Below, in pieces: positions 23,104 through 31,091 of a stretch of DNA of 64,000 nucleotides. This DNA comes from a virus. The notes beneath the pieces are model-generated. The model made no database searches. It was not told the DNA's origin and saw only the letters and a program-made list of their open reading frames with translations. The stretch spans positions 1-64,000 of IMG/VR virus record IMGVR_UViG_3300037189_014399; one strand, 5' to 3'. A program made the position numbers and the translations under genes. Position 1 is the first letter of the stretch. Each line of letters starts with the position of its first letter.

Positions 23104-24993
23104 ATAAAAGCACTGCGTCTATTCGCAGCATTATTCCTAGCACTTATTTCGGCACTATACCCAGTAATACTTTTAGAATCAGCGTACGGCGATGGGTCAT
23201 CCCTTAGCGCACCCAGACAGCTTCAAGTTGAAGTAAGTGATGGTGTAGTTAAACTTGAATGGGAAGCACCAGCACAAGGTACGGTAGAACGCTATGCCGT
23301 TTTCTTTGACTGTCCAACAGACTTTACTGGTTGTGGTCAAGGTTGGGCTATTCCTAGTGGCAATGGTGGCGACGCAAGCGCACTAAAGACAACTATGAAC
23401 ATACCTGTAGAGTTATTAAATTCTATAGTGCCTACAGCAACTATGTGGGATTTTAGAGTTAGAGCTGATAACGATACAGATCATCTTTACTCTCCACTTT
23501 CAAATGGAGTTAAGATCCGAATTGCTCCTGCTCCGGCTCCGAACCCAACCCCAACTCCGACTGCCACTCCTCAACCAAGTCCAACTCCCACATTAGATCC
23601 TCAGCCAAGTCCATCACCAAGTCCAACAAGTTCTCCGACTCCGTCTCCAAGCGCCTCACCCGAGGCATCGCAGACCAGTAGCCCAGCACCAAGCCCGACA
23701 CCAAGCCCAGAACCAACACCGCAATCAACTCCATCTGTTCATTCCTTTCCTGAAAATTCAGTACATTCTACTGGTGAAGAGTGGGGATCTATAACATTAG
23801 AGGCCCCAAGTAACTCCGTATTTACTAGTGTTTACTTTGCTAATTATGGACTGCCTATTGACTACCGTGCAAACTCAGAATGCTCTGCTGATGTGTCAGG
23901 CTATGTTGCTAATGCTTTTATAGGTAAAAGCGTTGGAACTGTAGACGTAACAAATGTAACAGCAAATGGCGATCCATGCTACGGCATTGGAAAGCACCTA
24001 TCAATAATTCTTATTTATGGTCCTGCTCCTCAGCCTACCATCCCCGTTGTTTCTTCCACACCAGCTCCTGCTCCAACCGATGCACCTGCGCCAGCGCCTG
24101 ATCCAATTCCTTCTCCAACACCTCAACCCGATCCTGTAGTTCCACCTCAACCACCGGTTGTTGTACCAGATCCTGTACCAGCTCCTGCGCCAGCTCCTGA
24201 ACCGGTGCCAGCTCCTGCTCCAGAACCTGCACCTGCTCCAGCACCTGAACCTGCACCTGAGCCAGCCCCAGAGCCAGCGCCAGAGCCTGCTCCAGCTCCC
24301 GAACCAGACCCTGAACCAGCTCCCGAGCCCGCTCCAGAGCCACAACCTGCTCCTGAGCCCGCTCCGGAACCACAGCCTGAGCCTGCGCCAGCCCCAGAAC
24401 CTGCCCCAGCTCCTGAGCCTGCGCCTGCACCCGATCCTGCTCCTGCCCCAGAACCCTTACCAATTCCTGAACCTGCTCCAGAACCTGCACCTGAACCTCC
24501 TCTAGTAAATGGACTTGTACCTAATAGTCCTGATCAATTACCAGAGGATACACCAAAGGAAGCACCAGAGGAAGTACTCGTTCCTCACATACAGGTTGAT
24601 AAACCAGGTGTAGAGAACGGTGGCATTGAGTTCTTTGGTACTAAGTCTCAACCTCAAGTAGTTCAGGAAGACGGAACGCTAACACCTCCGCCACCATTGC
24701 CTGGTTCAGGAGATCCAATTCCTCCTGATGCGATCACTATTACTGAAACCTTTATCGGACAACCAGGTGGAACTACATTCAATGCACCTGACGTTGCTGT
24801 CCCAGTAGAACCAATTGTTGTAAACATTGACATCCCAGGTGTAGGCGATGCAGCGCAAGCTGTTGCTGACGCCTATGTTGCATTGGCAAATATTGGCAAT
24901 GACATGAGTCCAGTTACCCGTAAGAAAGCTAAGAAGATTCTAGTTGCAACAATTGTTGCTTCTGGTATTGCCCAGTTAAGAAGGAGATTCTAA
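23104..24993 (+). CDS. Secreted proline-rich protein with AUA start
   Basis: The frame is open from a TAA at 23083-23085. No ATG, GTG or TTG occurs until 23395, yet codons from 23104 encode an ideal signal peptide ([20 protein letters not shown], cleaved near AYG), then a fibronectin III-like domain (about residues 40-135). An ATA at 23104 lies six bases after AGGAG; CTG at 23113 is an alternative. After that come Ser/Pro/Thr repeats, a beta-rich insert (about 215-300) and a long PAPEP repeat (about 330-470), a second non-repetitive region and a basic hydrophobic end. It is probably exported and wall-spanning. Starting at the first ATG would lose the signal peptide. Confidence 0.75.
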   Translation: MKALRLFAALFLALISALYPVILLESAYGDGSSLSAPRQLQVEVSDGVVKLEWEAPAQGTVERYAVFFDCPTDFTGCGQGWAIPSGNGGDASALKTTMNIPVELLNSIVPTATMWDFRVRADNDTDHLYSPLSNGVKIRIAPAPAPNPTPTPTATPQPSPTPTLDPQPSPSPSPTSSPTPSPSASPEASQTSSPAPSPTPSPEPTPQSTPSVHSFPENSVHSTGEEWGSITLEAPSNSVFTSVYFANYGLPIDYRANSECSADVSGYVANAFIGKSVGTVDVTNVTANGDPCYGIGKHLSIILIYGPAPQPTIPVVSSTPAPAPTDAPAPAPDPIPSPTPQPDPVVPPQPPVVVPDPVPAPAPAPEPVPAPAPEPAPAPAPEPAPEPAPEPAPEPAPAPEPDPEPAPEPAPEPQPAPEPAPEPQPEPAPAPEPAPAPEPAPAPDPAPAPEPLPIPEPAPEPAPEPPLVNGLVPNSPDQLPEDTPKEAPEEVLVPHIQVDKPGVENGGIEFFGTKSQPQVVQEDGTLTPPPPLPGSGDPIPPDAITITETFIGQPGGTTFNAPDVAVPVEPIVVNIDIPGVGDAAQAVADAYVALANIGNDMSPVTRKKAKKILVATIVASGIAQLRRRF

Positions 24994-25178
24994 TGAAAGG
25001 TCTATTACAAGATCTAGCTAATCAAATCTGGACCTTTGTAGGTCTATTTGCTGCATGGCTAGTACTAACCGGTAGCGCTAAGACAGTCGTAGGAGATGCA
25101 ATTCTTATTTCAGTCTTCCTATGGATTGCTACTTACCGTCTACGTAACCCTAAGGATAAAGATGAACAGACTGACTAA
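24993..25178 (+). CDS. Small two-segment membrane protein (61 aa)
   Basis: Start overlaps the previous stop (TAATG). Two hydrophobic stretches (residues about 11-26 and 33-48) suggest a helical hairpin with a charged cytoplasmic tail. Placed with a holin-like gene, it may act in lysis or export of the proline-rich protein. Confidence 0.6.
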   Translation: MKGLLQDLANQIWTFVGLFAAWLVLTGSAKTVVGDAILISVFLWIATYRLRNPKDKDEQTD

Positions 25179-25452
25179 TACTATTGCCCGTATCTTTGCA
25201 GTATTTGCTGCATCGGGCCTATCAGTAATTGGAGCCGGCGCTCTTGCAGGTATATCAACTGTTAAAGCAATTATCATGGCTGGAATTACTGGTGTTGCAA
25301 CAGTTGTAGAAAGACTTGCACGATCATTTCTTGATGATGGAAAGCTAGACAAGCTAGAGATTGATGCTGCTTTCTCACAAATTGATAACAAGTCTTTGAC
25401 TGAGGAAGACCTTACCCTTATAAAGAAAAAAGGCCCGATCTCTCGGGCCTAA
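25162..25452 (+). CDS. Putative holin (96 aa)
   Basis: The ATG at 25162 (MNRLTNT) overlaps the previous gene by 17 bases. One glycine-alanine-rich hydrophobic region (residues about 8-55, two short helices) is followed by an acidic amphipathic C terminus. This is the usual layout of actinophage holins, which let endolysin reach the wall. Its end is inside a terminator hairpin. Confidence 0.55.
   Translation: MNRLTNTIARIFAVFAASGLSVIGAGALAGISTVKAIIMAGITGVATVVERLARSFLDDGKLDKLEIDAAFSQIDNKSLTEEDLTLIKKKGPISRA
25431..25450. terminator. Convergent terminator overlapping a gene end
   Basis: AGGCCCGA (25431-25438), loop TCTC and TCGGGCCT (25443-25450). Read on the - strand it runs into TTTTTT, so it ends the operon from the right; on the + strand it ends the island. 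It overlaps the last codons of the holin-like gene. Confidence 0.85.
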
Positions 25453-25455
25453 TTC

Positions 25456-26652
25456 CTACTTCTTTATTCTGGATCTAAACTCTTGACCACGGTATAAAGT
25501 CTTACCGTCATCAATATGTACTAGCTCCACATGGAAAGAACCCTCTGGCTTGTAAGTAATAACAGATATGCCCTGTTGCCAGTTCTCGTAATAGGTGACT
25601 GGCTTACCATCAATACCAATTGATCCCTTAACACTAGGCACAGCACCGTCTACACGGCACAAGCAACCTGGTGAAACAGCCATAGATTTAATCTTGCCAA
25701 CACGATCAAATGTTGTGCGAGATTGAATCTCCTGGCGGTGGATGTGGCCAAAAATTGTAGACACATGAGGCATGTCATTGGTGTATCCGGCAGCAGTTGA
25801 TCCGTTAGAACGGACCTTGTCACCGTGAATAGCACGAAGCTTTTCATTAATCCAATGTGTGCCCGCTGGGTACGCATCTACATACTCAACCTCTAGCTCA
25901 TCCATACGAAGCAGATAAGGTAGAGACATGACTGGCCATGAATCTGGAATGTTTGCTCGCTTTAATCCAAATGCAGCCATAGCATTTAATGTTATGAACT
26001 TTTGCATTCTACGATCATGGTTACCTTCAAGAACAATGATCTTTGCATCAGGTGCTGCTGCACGCTGTTCTGCTAAGAACAAGTGTCCTTCATCAATAGC
26101 CATCTGAGCTGTGTGAGCAAAGTTTGCTTCCTGTTCGTACTTGCCATACATAGGTAAATCTAGATAATCTCCTAGGTTGACGACCTGATTTACACCTACC
26201 TCATGGTCTAGGTACGAAAGAATCTGTAGCGCAACATCCATCGCATCGTTATCATGGAATGGATCTACGGTTCCATCTTCGTAATAGCGGAATCCAATCT
26301 GTGGATCTGGGAGAACGACAGCTGTTTCCCAACCCTTTAAAGGAACTCTGCTCTTCTTATCAGAAGCTTTGATTACAGTTGGCTTTGCTTGTTGTACAAC
26401 AGGCCACTCTGGACCTGATTCCCATTTAGGATTAATTTGGAAACCAATTAAATCCTTTACCTGGAACTCACCATCTGCATCTTTTGCTGCAGCTTGATAC
26501 ATCTTGATCTTCTCAATAGAACCGATCTCTTCAAGATCGATGTTATTGCGATCAAGCATGTCACGAATTGCACCTAGAGCAGCATGCTTATTTACATCTT
26601 CTCTAAGGTTTTTAATCTTATCTCCTAAGCCTTCGGTTGAAGACATATGCAC
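25456..26652 (-). CDS. Calcineurin-like metallophosphoesterase
   Basis: The 398-residue protein has the full set of metallophosphoesterase motifs: DPQIG (near 115), GDYLD, GNHDRR, HGD and GHIHR. Members hydrolyse phosphomonoesters or phosphodiesters with two metal ions; relatives in phages are DNA nucleases or nucleotide phosphatases. The N-terminal 100 residues are helical. A second ATG two codons later is an alternative start. It overlaps the upstream small gene. Confidence 0.85.
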   Translation of the reverse strand: MHMSSTEGLGDKIKNLREDVNKHAALGAIRDMLDRNNIDLEEIGSIEKIKMYQAAAKDADGEFQVKDLIGFQINPKWESGPEWPVVQQAKPTVIKASDKKSRVPLKGWETAVVLPDPQIGFRYYEDGTVDPFHDNDAMDVALQILSYLDHEVGVNQVVNLGDYLDLPMYGKYEQEANFAHTAQMAIDEGHLFLAEQRAAAPDAKIIVLEGNHDRRMQKFITLNAMAAFGLKRANIPDSWPVMSLPYLLRMDELEVEYVDAYPAGTHWINEKLRAIHGDKVRSNGSTAAGYTNDMPHVSTIFGHIHRQEIQSRTTFDRVGKIKSMAVSPGCLCRVDGAVPSVKGSIGIDGKPVTYYENWQQGISVITYKPEGSFHVELVHIDDGKTLYRGQEFRSRIKK

Positions 26653-26894
26653 TCCTTCATTCGATGCTTACGAATTGTTTCACTTGAAAAATCTACACTT
26701 ATTGTCTTTAAGAAATTCATAATTTCTTTTGAAGTCATAGGTGTATCAAAGAACAAAGCATTAACTTCTTTCTGATCTTCTTCAGAAAGTTCATTCATCC
26801 ACCAGCCTACTTTGCATAGTTTGGTTTCAAGAATTACATGCTCTTCTTTGTATTTAGCTAAGGCCTCAGCAATTTTCATTAAGGCATTCTCCAT
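26625..26894 (-). CDS. Small helix-turn-helix-like protein (89 aa)
   Basis: The C-terminal part (MTSKEIMNFLKTISVDFSS..TIRKHR) looks like a helix-turn-helix in which the last helix would read DNA. The N terminus is helical. It might regulate the metallophosphoesterase or associate with it; the overlap of 28 bases indicates coupling. Confidence 0.5.
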   Translation of the reverse strand: MENALMKIAEALAKYKEEHVILETKLCKVGWWMNELSEEDQKEVNALFFDTPMTSKEIMNFLKTISVDFSSETIRKHRMKECICLQPKA

Positions 26895-26906
26895 CGCATA
26901 AACATA

Positions 26907-26933
26907 AAGCCGGTAGGAATTTCCTACCGGCTT
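26907..26933 (-). terminator. Hairpin terminator
   Basis: AAGCCGGTAGG (26907-26917) pairs perfectly with CCTACCGGCTT (26923-26933) over a five-base loop. It lies after the stop of the gene at 26949-27290. Confidence 0.75.
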
Positions 26934-26948
26934 ATATGCTACACCAAA

Positions 26949-27290
26949 TTAATACGAATCGCCCATTCCTGACTGGAAGTTAGGGGCCTGACGCTGCATG
27001 ACTGCCGGAATGATGCGGCCGTTAGCTTGAGTTGCGCCAGCTGAAGGTTCATTTTGTTTCATGTAACGGGAGCCTACGCTGTAGGCTGCGCCGTGCTTCT
27101 CAGTCATCTTGCGATGCTGAGCAGTGCCTGCGCCTGTTGGGTCGCCAGCTTGAGCGCCCTTCTTAGCTACAAGCTTGCCACTCTTTGGAGCAGCGGCAGT
27201 GAAGTGAGTTGCTTCATTGCCCATAGATTGACGTCCATTCTGATTTTCAGCAGATACAGCGTCATCCATAGGGTTAGATGATTTGGCCAT
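26949..27290 (-). CDS. Hypothetical low-complexity protein (113 aa)
   Basis: Gly, Ala, Gln and Asn dominate. It ends with MQRQAPNFQSGMGDSY, sharing QRQAPNF with the protein at 21364. This suggests a common structural or interaction role. No domain recognised. Confidence 0.6.
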   Translation of the reverse strand: MAKSSNPMDDAVSAENQNGRQSMGNEATHFTAAAPKSGKLVAKKGAQAGDPTGAGTAQHRKMTEKHGAAYSVGSRYMKQNEPSAGATQANGRIIPAVMQRQAPNFQSGMGDSY

Positions 27291-27334
27291 TAGTACATCC
27301 TTAGTTAGAGTTGAGATCTCGTATACAGTTTATA

Positions 27335-27610
27335 TTAATTAATAAATACTGTAAAGACAATCGCACTGATTTGGCCATCTCTTGAATCCACAGTAGTAAA
27401 TCCTGGGATGCAAGCTAGTCGCATGCCTCGTGGGGCGACATATCCGCTTGCGATTGCAATGGCTTTTACAGCCTGGTTAACAGCAGAGGCGCCTACGGCA
27501 CGTACTTTAATCTCAGGCTTTTCATAGAGAGCATGGGCAATTGCCGAGCCCACTGATTGGGCATTTGAGCCTGCGCCTACACGCAGGAACTTTTCTTCTT
27601 CTGTAGTCAC
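27335..27610 (-). CDS. spoVS: SpoVS family protein
   Basis: The 91-residue product has the SpoVS core: an N-terminal RVGAGSNAQSVGSAIAHAL, AVGASAVNQAVKAIAIASG and a GMRLACIPGFTTV segment. SpoVS is an Alba-like fold protein known from sporulation of Bacillus and widespread in other bacteria; nucleic-acid binding is likely but not proven. As a single gene between terminator and resolvase it may affect host chromosome or RNA metabolism. Confidence 0.85.
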   Translation of the reverse strand: MTTEEEKFLRVGAGSNAQSVGSAIAHALYEKPEIKVRAVGASAVNQAVKAIAIASGYVAPRGMRLACIPGFTTVDSRDGQISAIVFTVFIN

Positions 27611-27660
27611 TAGTTGTATTCCTTAGGGGTCGAGTTAGTAGTGCCCTCAGGAAACTAGTA

Positions 27661-28281
27661 TCAGGGTTTCTCCCTATATTTGGGGTCTAAAAGCTTGGTT
27701 AATATTTCCTTTTCATACTCCAGATCAGCCATGCCAGCAGCGATCCTAGCCAGAGCGTAGGAATCAGCAGCATTATCATTATCGAATTCTACCCCCCATT
27801 TCTTATAGGTCTGCATAAGGATCTGATTCTTCTGAACTCCCTGACCTTTGCCTGTTACATACTTCTTTATCTGGGATGGAACCACAATCAAGGGGTACTT
27901 TGCATTGATCTGACTCTCATCATGAAACCAAAAGAACATCTCTAGCTTGACCATACCGCCCAGTTCTCCAGCCATATGAGCCATCTGAGAGCCATAGGCA
28001 TAGCCTTCCATAGCTACGTTCTCTACATGGGTACTAGACCACTCTAAGTAATTTCCTAGGAATGATTGGATGTCACGTAAACGATCTGCACCACGTCCTT
28101 GACCTTCGTATACCTCGGTGTAGTAGCGACCGTCTTCGACTATAGAAGTTATAGCAAATCCACTATAGGACTGATCGATCCCTATGTAGCGCTTACCTGG
28201 ATCATCCCAGGCAAGACCACCATCATAGATCTTGGGGTTGGACTTCTTCTTCAAGGTTCCATTCCTTTTTAAAGTTTGCAA
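27661..28281 (-). CDS. RuvC-like Holliday junction resolvase
   Basis: The 206-residue protein has a RuvC-type RNase H fold: DQSYSG with D36 at beta 1, an acidic AMEGYAYG strand, and an N-D-N-A-A-D-SYALA ending helix that supplies the last acidic residues. It would cleave branched DNA during recombination and packaging. Its end is far from its neighbour, its start overlaps the preceding gene by 59 bases. Confidence 0.8.
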   Translation of the reverse strand: MQTLKRNGTLKKKSNPKIYDGGLAWDDPGKRYIGIDQSYSGFAITSIVEDGRYYTEVYEGQGRGADRLRDIQSFLGNYLEWSSTHVENVAMEGYAYGSQMAHMAGELGGMVKLEMFFWFHDESQINAKYPLIVVPSQIKKYVTGKGQGVQKNQILMQTYKKWGVEFDNDNAADSYALARIAAGMADLEYEKEILTKLLDPKYREKP

Positions 28282-28480
28282 TAAACTCTATCTGTCCTGC
28301 CATTTCCTTTTCAACAAACTCGACTTCTTGTTCAGTCATCTTATCTTTGTTGTCCTCATACATCTTCTTACCAAGCTCAAAGTTATTCTCAAGCCAGGCA
28401 AGCTCAAGCTTGCGACGTTCTTTAATGAACGCCTGTTGCTCAGCTTTGTTTCTTGCAATCTTTTCTTGACGCTTGCTCAT
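28223..28480 (-). CDS. Hypothetical coiled-coil protein (85 aa)
   Basis: Highly charged, Lys- and Glu-rich with long predicted helices. It overlaps its upstream neighbour by four bases (ATGA) and the resolvase. No function assigned. Confidence 0.55.
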   Translation of the reverse strand: MSKRQEKIARNKAEQQAFIKERRKLELAWLENNFELGKKMYEDNKDKMTEQEVEFVEKEMAGQIEFIANFKKEWNLEEEVQPQDL

Positions 28481-28851
28481 TTGTTTCTACGCTCCCTCTC
28501 ATCTTTAACCATTTGAATGGTCCCAAAGTAACCGGCACCATCTACAAGATTGTCACGCTTAGGCATGTATGCCTCTCGTGCAATCTTGACACCAACCATT
28601 GCTAGTCCCACTTGCTCCTCTGAAACTTCGATGCCAAATATAACGCTCCATATGCGAGCAATGCGATTAAAGTTGTCGAGAGGATGGTCGTACGTTTGGT
28701 TACGATCTCCGGTGATGAGTCGTTGTGCTTCTTCGTTGATCGTTTCAAGATCATACTCTGAAGGCATCCTTACGGGATCTGATGCCGGATAGTCCACTTG
28801 TCCGTCTCGTAAGTTCTCTGGATACGACTTGAGAGTTTCGTTCAACATCAT
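28477..28851 (-). CDS. DUF6378-like phage protein
   Basis: Contains EEAQRLITGDRNQTYDHP followed by NFNRIARIW and a KIAREAYMPKRDNLVDGAGY segment, a pattern found in a family of short phage proteins annotated as DUF6378. The function of the family is not known to me. It overlaps the previous gene by about 100 bases at its start. Confidence 0.6.
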   Translation of the reverse strand: MMLNETLKSYPENLRDGQVDYPASDPVRMPSEYDLETINEEAQRLITGDRNQTYDHPLDNFNRIARIWSVIFGIEVSEEQVGLAMVGVKIAREAYMPKRDNLVDGAGYFGTIQMVKDERERRNK

Positions 28852-29230
28852 CTGCCCTCGTTTCTAGTAGTTTTCTAAACGCATACTTGGTATCTAAATC
28901 ATATTTCAACTCTGCAACTTCAGGATCAGCGGCAACCTTTGCTTTAACTAAAGCAATGCGATCTGCTGAGCCGCCCTTCCATTGGTTTAGGAACTCATCT
29001 GATTCTTTATTTGTTACTAGGCGATCTGCTTCTCTTTCATTGATCACTGCAATAGCTCTAGCTCCAGATAGGTAGTCGCTCCACCCAGTAAACTGAACGA
29101 AGAGGTCCATTAGGGCCTCATCATCCAGCTCACTTATGTCTCTTGGTAGTTCTGGAATAGGAAAGTCAGGCTTAGCTGCAAGTGCGATGCCAAGTTTATT
29201 TAAACTATCAACAACTTCTTTACTAATCAT
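28751..29230 (-). CDS. Hypothetical protein (159 aa)
   Basis: The start at 29230 (MISKEVV) is chosen because it overlaps the upstream stop by eight bases and AAGGA precedes it; an earlier in-frame ATG at 29290 would run through the preceding gene. A long helical C-terminal half. Unrecognised. Confidence 0.6.
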   Translation of the reverse strand: MISKEVVDSLNKLGIALAAKPDFPIPELPRDISELDDEALMDLFVQFTGWSDYLSGARAIAVINEREADRLVTNKESDEFLNQWKGGSADRIALVKAKVAADPEVAELKYDLDTKYAFRKLLETRADDVERNSQVVSRELTRRTSGLSGIRSRKDAFRV

Positions 29231-29597
29231 TTGGGATGTCCTTATCACTTGAGTGCCACTTCTCCCAATATGGGATTCCATCCTCATCATAGTCTGAACC
29301 TAGGCGATCTAGCACCTCGTCAGTATTGGCGTCTGAGATTGCACGAAGGACTGCTTGGGTATGAGGATCCTCTGCATTCATTTCCATCTCAAGCCTGTTG
29401 TAAAGATCTTCAAAGCAACGAAACACAACGTACTGTGCTTCTTTAAGTCCGTTTACATATGCATGAGTTAATGCTTTCTTTTCAGGATCCTCTGTCATGT
29501 CTATAGCCTCGTTGAGGTTGTCATCAATGATAGAAGTTAGAACTGTATTGACATCTAACTCAAGATCTTTTAGCTCAGCTATTCTTGTCTTCTTCAT
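29223..29597 (-). CDS. Hypothetical acidic protein (124 aa)
   Basis: Helical and acidic. It overlaps the nuclease gene by 23 bases, so the two are probably co-expressed. No motif recognised. Confidence 0.6.
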   Translation of the reverse strand: MKKTRIAELKDLELDVNTVLTSIIDDNLNEAIDMTEDPEKKALTHAYVNGLKEAQYVVFRCFEDLYNRLEMEMNAEDPHTQAVLRAISDANTDEVLDRLGSDYDEDGIPYWEKWHSSDKDIPND

Positions 29598-30468
29598 TTT
29601 CCCCCCTAAATGGTTCGCAACGTTTACATCCCTTTACAGGATTAACTGTACATACTGGTGGCCTATTATTGTCAACCGCCCAAGCTACGTCAAGTGCAGA
29701 TTCAAATACACTTGCGATGTGCTCTGGGTTGTACTGTACTACAAACTCTTTATAAGATTGGTCTGCCTTTAATTCGTATAGAAATACGATCTCCTCAGGA
29801 GCTGAGGGCAGCAATCCTTCTTCAACCATTAGGTGAGCCAGGTGAAGGTATACCTGGCCCTGCTTATAATGAGAATTAAATGGCCTACGAATATTCTTCC
29901 AGGCTGTGTCTAAGCTGTTCTCTGCACCAAAGAGAGATGGTTCCTCTAATCTTATAGTGCCGGCACCTATAGATTTGATCTCTATAAGACAGTCTTCTCC
30001 GATGCCTTTAATCCAACCATCGGAGTGACCTGAGATCTTATGCTTGGCGCTAGACAGTGGTACCTCTCTATATTGAATGGTGTTCTTTAAACCCACTAAA
30101 TCTTTAGAGGTAGCCCAGGTATAGTCGTTAGTCTTTGGGTCAAACCACTTGCCATAAAGAACACCCATCTCACCAAAGTAGCCTTGCCACTTTGAGTGGA
30201 TGGCGTGTCCTTCATCAAAAATAGATTGTAATCGAAGGGATGGCTTTTCTCTAACCTCGACATAGTTCCCACGTAGAGCATGGTAAGAAGCCAGTGCACA
30301 CCATTCAGATTTAATAATGTCTGATGGGTGTAGGACGTTCTGTGCTCTAGCCTCGAAAGGCTTAGAGAGTATGTGTCGTTCTACAGACCCTAGTAAACGT
30401 GTGTCACGCTTATTAGCATCTAGAAATGCTGACATATTCTTGCTGGGAATTGTCTGAGGTTTTTTCAT
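29575..30468 (-). CDS. Cas4-like PD-(D/E)XK exonuclease
   Basis: The 297-residue protein has the RecB/Cas4 nuclease signature: a first cysteine in SEWCALAS (about 56), a GHAIH motif, GHSDG (metal-binding D), LIEIKS (E-x-K) and QVYLHL (QxxxY), and a cysteine group CTV..GCKRC near the C terminus that with the first Cys could bind a 4Fe-4S cluster. Such enzymes resect DNA 5' to 3' for recombination. There is no CRISPR array nearby, so it belongs to phage recombination. Confidence 0.85.
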   Translation of the reverse strand: MKKPQTIPSKNMSAFLDANKRDTRLLGSVERHILSKPFEARAQNVLHPSDIIKSEWCALASYHALRGNYVEVREKPSLRLQSIFDEGHAIHSKWQGYFGEMGVLYGKWFDPKTNDYTWATSKDLVGLKNTIQYREVPLSSAKHKISGHSDGWIKGIGEDCLIEIKSIGAGTIRLEEPSLFGAENSLDTAWKNIRRPFNSHYKQGQVYLHLAHLMVEEGLLPSAPEEIVFLYELKADQSYKEFVVQYNPEHIASVFESALDVAWAVDNNRPPVCTVNPVKGCKRCEPFRGENEEDKNS

Positions 30469-30776
30469 TCTCTATCCAACCATTCGTCCAAGGTAAGGCC
30501 TAATCTTTCATACTTACGTTTCATAGCATTTCTTTCTCTGTGGGACATGCCCCCAAAGATTCCATGCAACTCATCGTTACGTATTGCTTCTTTTAAGCAT
30601 TGCTTTCTAACAGGACAGGCGGGTAACCCATCCTTACCTAAACAGATTGCTTTAGCTTTATCAGCGATCTGCTTGTATAGATCTTTGTCTCTTGGTGGAA
30701 AAAAGATTTCAGTGTCTTCACCTTGACACTTAGCCTCGTATCTCCATGCCCAGGGAGGATTATCCCTGTTGTCCAA
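30465..30776 (-). CDS. WhiB-like protein 2, unusual cysteine spacing
   Basis: The four Wbl cysteines are present (C17, C45, C54, C60), with the C-x5-C part intact, but the central C-x2-C pair is expanded to C-x8-C by an inserted GKDGLPA-like segment. GIFGG (about 72-76) replaces the usual G[VI]WGG. It overlaps the Cas4-like gene by four bases. It could still bind a 4Fe-4S cluster; altered redox response is inference. Confidence 0.85.
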   Translation of the reverse strand: MDNRDNPPWAWRYEAKCQGEDTEIFFPPRDKDLYKQIADKAKAICLGKDGLPACPVRKQCLKEAIRNDELHGIFGGMSHRERNAMKRKYERLGLTLDEWLDRE

Positions 30777-31091
30777 TTATTCACCTTTGATAGAGTTACG
30801 TAATTCAAAGAAATCCTCCTCTCCTAAGATAACATAGTTACTACCGTTGAGATGAAACCCAACGATTGGGATACGACTAACTACTATAGCTTCTTTCCAG
30901 ATCTTCTCTAGAACTTCTGCCTTGACAGTAAACTGTTTTTTACCAGTCCACTTATGTTCAATTAATAGTTCTTCGTTTCTTACATCGCCTTTTCTGTCTA
31001 ATGCGCCAGAAGCAGCGTTGCGAGTACCGCCTATAACTTTAGCTAATCGCTTCTCGTGTTTGAGCGATTGTTTCTGACCCTCAGTCCTCAT
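30777..31091 (-). CDS. Hjc-like PD-(D/E)XK resolvase/nuclease (104 aa)
   Basis: GGTRNAASGALDRKGDV followed by LLIEHKWT matches the compact PD-(D/E)XK fold of Hjc-type Holliday junction resolvases (D in KGDV, E-x-K in IEHK). It overlaps the RecA-like gene by 11 bases, consistent with a recombination operon. It is a second resolvase beside the RuvC-like one. Confidence 0.7.
   Translation of the reverse strand: MRTEGQKQSLKHEKRLAKVIGGTRNAASGALDRKGDVRNEELLIEHKWTGKKQFTVKAEVLEKIWKEAIVVSRIPIVGFHLNGSNYVILGEEDFFELRNSIKGE

Noticed and set aside
24001-24505. Additional genes in other frames of the proline-rich region
   Set aside because: Long frames on both strands here and opposite the collagen-like gene (63465-63888) are products of repetitive GC-rich codons; they lack ribosome sites and sensible composition.
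29575-30468. CRISPR-associated Cas4
   Set aside because: No repeat array or other cas genes occur; recombinase and resolvase neighbours point to phage recombination.
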